Shown piece by piece: positions 59,227 through 64,000 of a stretch of 64,000 bases of DNA. The stretch covers positions 62,001-126,000 of the forward strand of contig CAAEAE010000103.1 of the NCBI GenBank assembly GCA_900753715.1, in the 5' to 3' direction. Each line of letters starts with the position of its first letter. Positions within the stretch are counted from its first letter, which is position 1. Origin of the DNA: an uncultured Roseburia sp. (GTDB taxonomy: Bacteria > Bacillota_A > Clostridia > Lachnospirales > Lachnospiraceae). A program made the translations under genes and the position numbers. Under the pieces are notes generated by a model. That model ran no database searches and was not told the origin of the DNA. It was given only the letters and a program-made list of their open reading frames with translations.

Positions 59227-60765
59227 ATGAGTAAAAAACCTACCGTATTAATGATTCTCGATGGATTCGGATTAAATGAGAAGACAGAGGGAAATGCTGT
59301 TGCACAGGCAAATACACCAAACATTGATGCGTTAATGAAAGAATATCCATTTGTAAAAGGAAATGCAAGTGGACTTGCAGTAGGCCTGCCGGACGGACAG
59401 ATGGGAAACTCTGAGGTTGGACATCTGAACATGGGTGCCGGAAGAATTGTATACCAGGAACTTACCAGAATTACCAAAGAGATTAACGACGGTGATTTCT
59501 TTAAAAACCAGGCACTGCTTGATGGTATTGCAAATGTAAAGAAAAACCACTCCGATTTACATCTTTACGGACTGCTTTCCAACGGAGGTGTACACAGCCA
59601 TATTACACACCTTTACGGACTGTTGGAGTTAGCAAAGCGTGAGGGCGTTGAAAATGTATATGTTCACTGCTTCTTAGACGGACGTGACACAGCACCTACT
59701 TCCGGAAAAGGCTTTATAGAGGAATTAGAGGCAAAGATGAAAGAAATTGGTGTTGGTAAGATTGCATCCATTTCCGGACGTTATTACGCAATGGACCGCG
59801 ATAACCGCTGGGATCGTGTAGAGAAGGCATACCGTGCATTGGCAGAGGGAGAGGGCGAGACTGCAGAGAGCGCAGTTGCCGCAATGGAGGCTTCTTATGC
59901 AAAAGATGTGACAGATGAGTTCTTTGTTCCAACCGTTATTACTGAAAACGGTGCACCGCTTGCAACAATTAAGGACAACGATACGGTTATCTTCTTTAAC
60001 TTCCGTCCGGACCGCGCAAGAGAAATTACAAGAGCTTTCTGTGCGGATGATTTTGACGGATTTGACCGTGGAAACAGAAAAAATCTGACCTATATCTGCT
60101 TCACAGAATATGATGTTACGATTCCGAACAAGGAAATCGCATTTAAGAAGGTAGAGCTTAAGAATACATTCGGCGAATATCTTGCAGCACACAATATGAC
60201 GCAGGCAAGAATTGCTGAGACAGAGAAGTATGCACATGTAACCTTCTTCTTTAACGGTGGTGTAGAGGAGCCGAATAAGGGCGAGGACAGAATTCTCGTA
60301 AAATCCCCGAAGGTTGCAACCTATGATCTTCAGCCGGAAATGAGTGCACCGGAAGTATGCGACAAGCTGTGCGCTGCAATTCGTTCTGATAAGTATGATG
60401 TGATTATTATCAACTTTGCAAATCCGGATATGGTTGGACATACCGGAATCCTTGAGGCAGCGATTAAAGCTGTTGAGACTGTAGATGGATGTGTTGGAAA
60501 AGCCGTTGGGGCATTAAAAGAAGTTGACGGACAGATGTTTATCTGTGCAGACCACGGAAATGCAGAGCAGTTAATCAACTATGAGACAGGCGAACCGCTT
60601 ACGGCACACACCACAAATCCGGTTCCGTTCATCCTTGTAAATGCAGATCCGGCATACAAGCTTCGCGAGAACGGATGCTTAGCAGACATCATCCCGACTT
60701 TAATCGAACTGATGGGAATGGAACAGCCGGCAGAAATGACAGGAAAATCATTATTAGTAAAATAA
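59227..60765 (+). CDS. gpmI: 2,3-bisphosphoglycerate-independent phosphoglycerate mutase
   Basis: 512 aa; interconverts 3- and 2-phosphoglycerate with two manganese ions. VLMILDGFGLNEKTEGNAVA, GNSEVGHLNMGAGR (catalytic Ser), HCFLDGRDTAPTSG and FICADHGNAEQLINYETGEP are canonical. AGAGGAAATCAAA precedes the ATG. Glycolytic cluster end; no enolase gene follows in the window. Confidence 0.98.
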   Translation: MSKKPTVLMILDGFGLNEKTEGNAVAQANTPNIDALMKEYPFVKGNASGLAVGLPDGQMGNSEVGHLNMGAGRIVYQELTRITKEINDGDFFKNQALLDGIANVKKNHSDLHLYGLLSNGGVHSHITHLYGLLELAKREGVENVYVHCFLDGRDTAPTSGKGFIEELEAKMKEIGVGKIASISGRYYAMDRDNRWDRVEKAYRALAEGEGETAESAVAAMEASYAKDVTDEFFVPTVITENGAPLATIKDNDTVIFFNFRPDRAREITRAFCADDFDGFDRGNRKNLTYICFTEYDVTIPNKEIAFKKVELKNTFGEYLAAHNMTQARIAETEKYAHVTFFFNGGVEEPNKGEDRILVKSPKVATYDLQPEMSAPEVCDKLCAAIRSDKYDVIIINFANPDMVGHTGILEAAIKAVETVDGCVGKAVGALKEVDGQMFICADHGNAEQLINYETGEPLTAHTTNPVPFILVNADPAYKLRENGCLADIIPTLIELMGMEQPAEMTGKSLLVK

Positions 60766-60774
60766 AGAAAGACA

Positions 60775-60932
60775 GTAAAAAAGGAGTTCCGGGGGAGGAA
60801 CTCCTTTTTGCTGCCAGATGACATCGAGGAAACGTCACTGGCAATAAAACGGGGATTTATATGATAAAGTTAGAGGATAGCGATAGATGGAAACTGTATG
60901 AGAAGTAATGTCATAGTACTTTCCGCCTATCT
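60775..60932 (-). ncRNA. Candidate small non-coding RNA on the minus strand between gpmI and purC
   Basis: A consensus minus-strand promoter predicts a start near 60932; the transcript of about 155 nt would end at the bidirectional terminator. It folds into three hairpins: a long imperfect one at the 5' end (ATAGGCGGAAAGTA against TACAGTTTCCATCTAT), a middle one (GCCAGTGAC against GTCATCTGGC, about 60811-60840) and the terminator. No reading frame with a ribosome site is seen. I cannot assign a known RNA family. Confidence 0.62.
60777..60809. terminator. Bidirectional intrinsic terminator
   Basis: AAAAAGGAGTTCC pairs with GGAACTCCTTTTT, with T-runs on both strands. It serves gpmI (plus) and the candidate small RNA (minus). 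Confidence 0.88.
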
Positions 60933-60938
60933 AAGTTT

Positions 60939-60967
60939 ATTATAGCTCTGGTACTAAAGTACGTCAA
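60939..60967 (-). promoter_or_regulatory. Consensus promoter of the minus-strand small RNA
   Basis: On the minus strand TTGACG (60962-60967), 17 bases, TATAAT (60939-60944). Confidence 0.8.
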
Positions 60968-61092
60968 GTATTTTTTAAAAAATTTTATAAACTCATAAGT
61001 AACACTTATAATAAAAGAAAAATATACAAAAATACTTATAAAAAGAGGCTTTTTTTCTATGTAGGAGCGGGGCGTACGAGCGGGCAAAAACA

Positions 61093-61122
61093 TTGACTTT
61101 CACAAAGAGACTGTATTATAAT
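61093..61122 (+). promoter_or_regulatory. Promoter of purC-purF-purB
   Basis: TTGACT (61093-61098), 18 bases, TATAAT (61117-61122), about 70 bases before the purC start. 60968-61092 is very AT-rich with no gene. Confidence 0.75.
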
Positions 61123-61194
61123 TTTGGAGTAGTCGAGTATTACAGAAGCATTGTAAAATTTAGGCGCAGGTACGCCGGAAAAGAGGATAAAATG

Positions 61195-62064
61195 ATGGAA
61201 TATAAGCCAGTCAAAGAGGGAAAAGTACGCGAGGTGTACGAGAACGGGGATAGTCTGATTATTGTTGCGACAGACAGAATTTCTGCGTTTGACCATATTT
61301 TGAAAAATAAAATCACCAAAAAAGGTGCAATTTTAACCCAGATGTCAAAATTCTGGTTTGATTTTACCAGCGACATCGTGCCAAATCATATGCTTTCTGT
61401 TGATGTAAAAGATATGCCGGAATTTTTCCAGAACGAGCGGTTTGATGGAAACAGCATGATGTGCCGTAAACTTGAGATGCTTCCAATCGAGTGCATTGTT
61501 CGAGGATATATTACCGGAAGCGGCTGGGCAAGTTACAAAGAGAATGGTACTGTATGCGGCATTCGTCTGCCGGAGGGACTGGTAGAGTCAGACAAGCTGC
61601 CGGAACCGATTTATACCCCAAGTACCAAGGCTGAAATCGGACTTCATGATGAGAACATCTCTTTTGAGCAGAGTGTAGAAGTGTTAGAGAAGATTTATCC
61701 TGGAAAAGGTGCCCAGTACGCAGAGAAAATCAAAGAGTATACCATCGCTTTATATAAAAAATGTGCAGAGTATGCACTTAGCAAGGGAATTATTATTGCA
61801 GATACCAAATTTGAGTTTGGTCTGGATGAGAATGGAAATGTTGTACTTGGAGATGAGATGCTTACACCGGACAGCTCCCGTTTCTGGCCGCTTGATGGCT
61901 ACAAACCGGGACAGGGACAGCCTTCTTTTGACAAACAGTTTGTACGTGACTGGTTAAAGGCCAATCCGGACAACGATTTATTACTGCCGGATGAAGTTGT
62001 TACGAAGACTGTAGAGAAGTACGAAGAAGCGTTTGAACTGCTGACAGGAAAGAAATTTGCCTAG
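61195..62064 (+). CDS. purC: SAICAR synthase
   Basis: 289 aa; joins aspartate to CAIR in purine synthesis with ATP. KEGKVREVYENGDSLIIVAT, DRISAFDHIL, IECIVRGYITGSGWASYKEN and LGDEMLTPDSSRFWP are the SAICAR synthetase signatures. The ATG at 61195 is chosen for its distance from AAGAGG (61182-61187); 61192 is also possible. In-frame codons up to 61093 overlap the promoter and are not coding. First gene of purC-purF-purB. Confidence 0.96.
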   Translation: MEYKPVKEGKVREVYENGDSLIIVATDRISAFDHILKNKITKKGAILTQMSKFWFDFTSDIVPNHMLSVDVKDMPEFFQNERFDGNSMMCRKLEMLPIECIVRGYITGSGWASYKENGTVCGIRLPEGLVESDKLPEPIYTPSTKAEIGLHDENISFEQSVEVLEKIYPGKGAQYAEKIKEYTIALYKKCAEYALSKGIIIADTKFEFGLDENGNVVLGDEMLTPDSSRFWPLDGYKPGQGQPSFDKQFVRDWLKANPDNDLLLPDEVVTKTVEKYEEAFELLTGKKFA

Positions 62065-62133
62065 AAAGCGATTGGTACATCATCAATAAGTACTGAAACG
62101 GCAGACTGAATTTCGGGAAAGGTAAGATTCTAT

Positions 62134-63603
62134 ATGGATATGAATAGATTGGGCAGCGATATGCCACAGCAGGTGACAGACAACGGAGAGAGTGGTTTGC
62201 ACGAGGAATGCGGCGTTTTCGGAATGTATGATTTTGACGGGGGTGATGTTGCATCCACGATTTATTACGGACTGTTTGCGCTTCAGCACAGAGGTCAGGA
62301 AAGTTGTGGTATCGCAGTCAGCGAAACCGGTGGTCCGAAGGGAAAGGTGACTTCCTACAAGGGAATGGGACTGGTAAACGAAGTGTTTACGCAGGATAAC
62401 TTAGAGCCTATGCACGGAGACATCGGTGTGGGACATGTCCGTTATTCGACGGCAGGTGCTTCCACAAGAGAGAATGCACAGCCGCTGGTTTTAAATTATG
62501 TCAAGGGAACCCTTGCACTGGCACACAATGGAAACCTTATCAATGCAAAGGAATTAAAAAAAGAGCTTGAGTATACCGGAGCAATTTTCCAGACAACGAT
62601 TGACTCTGAGGTGATTGCATACCACATTGCAAGAGAACGTCTGAATTCGGCAACGGTAGAAGAGGCGGTTGGACGTGCCTGCTGTAAGATAAAAGGTGCG
62701 TATTCCCTGGTTGTCATGAGCCCGCGTAAACTCATCGGGGCGAGAGATCCGTACGGATTTAAGCCGTTATGCATTGGAAAACGGGATAATGCCTATATTC
62801 TCGCATCCGAGACCTGTGCATTAGATACGATTGGTGCAGAATATGTCCGGGATGTTCTTCCGGGAGAGACCGTGACGATTACGCCGGAGAACGGCATTGT
62901 TTCGGATATGTCAAGAGCATTGCCAAAGGAGCAGGAGGCAAGATGTATTTTTGAGTACATCTATTTTGCAAGACCGGACAGCCACATTGACGGCGTCAGT
63001 GTGTATGCTTCAAGAATTAAGGCAGGACGTTTCCTTGCGATGGATTCACCGGTGGAGGCAGACCTTGTGGTGGGTGTTCCAGAGTCTGGAAATGCTGCTG
63101 CACTTGGCTATTCTCTTCAGTCAGGAATCCCGTATGGAACGGCATTTGTCAAGAACGGGTATGTCGGACGAACCTTTATCAAGCCGAAGCAGAGCAGCCG
63201 TGAGTCGAGCGTGCGTGTAAAATTAAATGTTTTAAAAGAGGCAGTTGATGGAAAACGCGTGATTATGATTGATGATTCCATTGTCCGCGGAACAACTTCT
63301 GACCGTATTGTCAAGATGCTGCGGGATGCAGGGGCAACGGAGGTTCATGTGAGAATCAGCTCACCGCCATTCTTATGGCCGTGCTACTTTGGAACCGATA
63401 TTCCGGAGCGTGAGCAGTTGATTGCATACAATCGCAGTATTGATGATATCAGACAGATTATCGGAGCAGATTCTTTGGGATATTTAGAGATGGAGCGCCT
63501 TGAGGAGATGGTGGATGGTCTTTCAATCTGCAAAGGCTGCTTTAATGGAACATACCCGATGGAGCCGCCTACAGAAGATATCAGAGGCGATTTTGAACGG
63601 TAG
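62134..63603 (+). CDS. purF: Amidophosphoribosyltransferase
   Basis: 489 aa; first committed step of purine synthesis, from PRPP and glutamine to phosphoribosylamine. A propeptide of about 26 residues ends at HEECGVFG, where the exposed Cys becomes the glutaminase nucleophile. [26 protein letters not shown] and the PRPP loop [20 protein letters not shown] are present, as are the C-terminal cysteines GCFNGTYPM that fit a 4Fe-4S-type enzyme. The AGGTAAG ribosome site is rather distant (about 12 bases) from the ATG at 62134. purB follows 23 bases later. Confidence 0.97.
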   Translation: MDMNRLGSDMPQQVTDNGESGLHEECGVFGMYDFDGGDVASTIYYGLFALQHRGQESCGIAVSETGGPKGKVTSYKGMGLVNEVFTQDNLEPMHGDIGVGHVRYSTAGASTRENAQPLVLNYVKGTLALAHNGNLINAKELKKELEYTGAIFQTTIDSEVIAYHIARERLNSATVEEAVGRACCKIKGAYSLVVMSPRKLIGARDPYGFKPLCIGKRDNAYILASETCALDTIGAEYVRDVLPGETVTITPENGIVSDMSRALPKEQEARCIFEYIYFARPDSHIDGVSVYASRIKAGRFLAMDSPVEADLVVGVPESGNAAALGYSLQSGIPYGTAFVKNGYVGRTFIKPKQSSRESSVRVKLNVLKEAVDGKRVIMIDDSIVRGTTSDRIVKMLRDAGATEVHVRISSPPFLWPCYFGTDIPEREQLIAYNRSIDDIRQIIGADSLGYLEMERLEEMVDGLSICKGCFNGTYPMEPPTEDIRGDFER

Positions 63604-63626
63604 AGAGAAAAGGAGAACAGGATAGA

Positions 63627-64000
63627 ATGAGTACAGACCGCTATACAAGTCCGCTGTCTGAGCGTTATGCCAGCAGGGAAATGCAGTATATTTTTTCACA
63701 GGATATGAAATTCACGACATGGAGAAAACTCTGGATTGCGCTTGCAGAGACAGAGATGGAGCTTGGTCTCTCGGAGAATGGAAAGCCTGTCATCGCACAG
63801 GAACAGATTGACGAGTTAAAGGCACATGTGAACGATATCAATTATGATGTGGCGAAAGAACGCGAGAAACAGGTGCGTCATGATGTAATGAGCCATGTGT
63901 ACGCTTACGGACAGCAGTGCCCGAAGGCAGCCGGAATTATCCATCTCGGCGCAACCTCCTGCTACGTAGGTGACAATACTGATATTATCATTATGCGTGA
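63627..64000 (+). CDS. purB: Adenylosuccinate lyase, N-terminal part (gene runs off the window)
   Basis: About 124 residues are visible: [40 protein letters not shown] and [20 protein letters not shown], the start of a PurB of the fumarase superfamily, which acts in purine synthesis on SAICAR and adenylosuccinate. AAAAGGAG lies 10 bases before the ATG. Third gene of the purC-purF-purB operon; the catalytic loop lies beyond the window. Confidence 0.95.
   Translation, partial: MSTDRYTSPLSERYASREMQYIFSQDMKFTTWRKLWIALAETEMELGLSENGKPVIAQEQIDELKAHVNDINYDVAKEREKQVRHDVMSHVYAYGQQCPKAAGIIHLGATSCYVGDNTDIIIMR

Noticed and set aside
61093..61194. Longer N-terminus of PurC
   Set aside because: The added part contains the promoter hexamers and lacks similarity to SAICAR synthases.

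Overview
The window looks like chromosome of a low-to-moderate GC Gram-positive anaerobe of the class Clostridia, most likely a gut Lachnospiraceae relative (Roseburia/Agathobacter/Eubacterium type). This is inferred from T-box-controlled aminoacyl-tRNA synthetase genes, strong AGGAGG ribosome binding sites, frequent intrinsic terminators, consensus sigma-A promoters with 17 bp spacers, a CarD-family regulator, a DUF4317 protein and a long clostridial-type IleRS. No rRNA, tRNA or CRISPR array was seen.

Layout. 1-9.6 kb: start of proS (minus) with its T-box leader, a HAD phosphatase, a DHH phosphoesterase whose last codons are frameshifted in a G-run, T-box plus ileS, glgP, a candidate small RNA with a consensus promoter and terminator, and a CarD-type regulator. 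9.6-13.9 kb: DUF4317 gene, an N-terminally truncated SGNH hydrolase, a complete type I toxin-antitoxin-like locus (30-aa hydrophobic peptide, SD-sequestering hairpin, long 5'-3' pairing and convergent antisense RNA promoter), an HTH/membrane regulator, a twice-frameshifted GNAT pseudogene and an unknown gene.

13.9-25.7 kb is an 11.8 kb integrated element bounded by a 17 bp direct repeat. It carries a second copy of the type I locus, a GC-rich hairpin region, an XRE regulator, a huge tape-measure-like protein, an excisionase-like HTH protein, a replication initiator with iteron-like repeats and hairpins inside its gene, a terminase-small-subunit-like protein, a ribbon-helix-helix regulator between twin palindromic operators, several tiny genes and a tyrosine integrase. 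It has no large terminase, portal, capsid or lysis genes. It is best read as a phage-satellite-like element (or a strongly reduced prophage) and is the most interesting part of the window.

25.7-34.7 kb: ylxM-ffh-rpsP-khpA-rimM-trmD, where TrmD is fused to a GNAT-like domain, then a scrambled relic of tldD/tldE sequence, a GNAT gene, a coiled-coil protein and the intact tldD/tldE pair. 34.8-36.6 kb is a gene graveyard: a phosphoesterase relic, an antitoxin with a deleted toxin, and a broken 2-hydroxyacyl-CoA dehydratase/activase-like locus. 37-42 kb: a LacI-family repressor divergent from a sugar operon (xylulokinase, DUF4867, fucose-isomerase-like) with a palindromic operator at the promoter. 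42.4-54.2 kb: SleB-like lipoprotein, TPR-GGDEF protein, a Crh-like HPr protein lacking the active-site His, a Rad3/DinG-type helicase with a RecB-like nuclease region, LysR, purL, a membrane protein and a PHP phosphatase. 54.3-60.8 kb: glycolytic cluster gapA, pgk, tpiA, capA-like, gpmI. 60.8-64 kb: a second candidate small RNA on the minus strand, then purC, purF and the start of purB.
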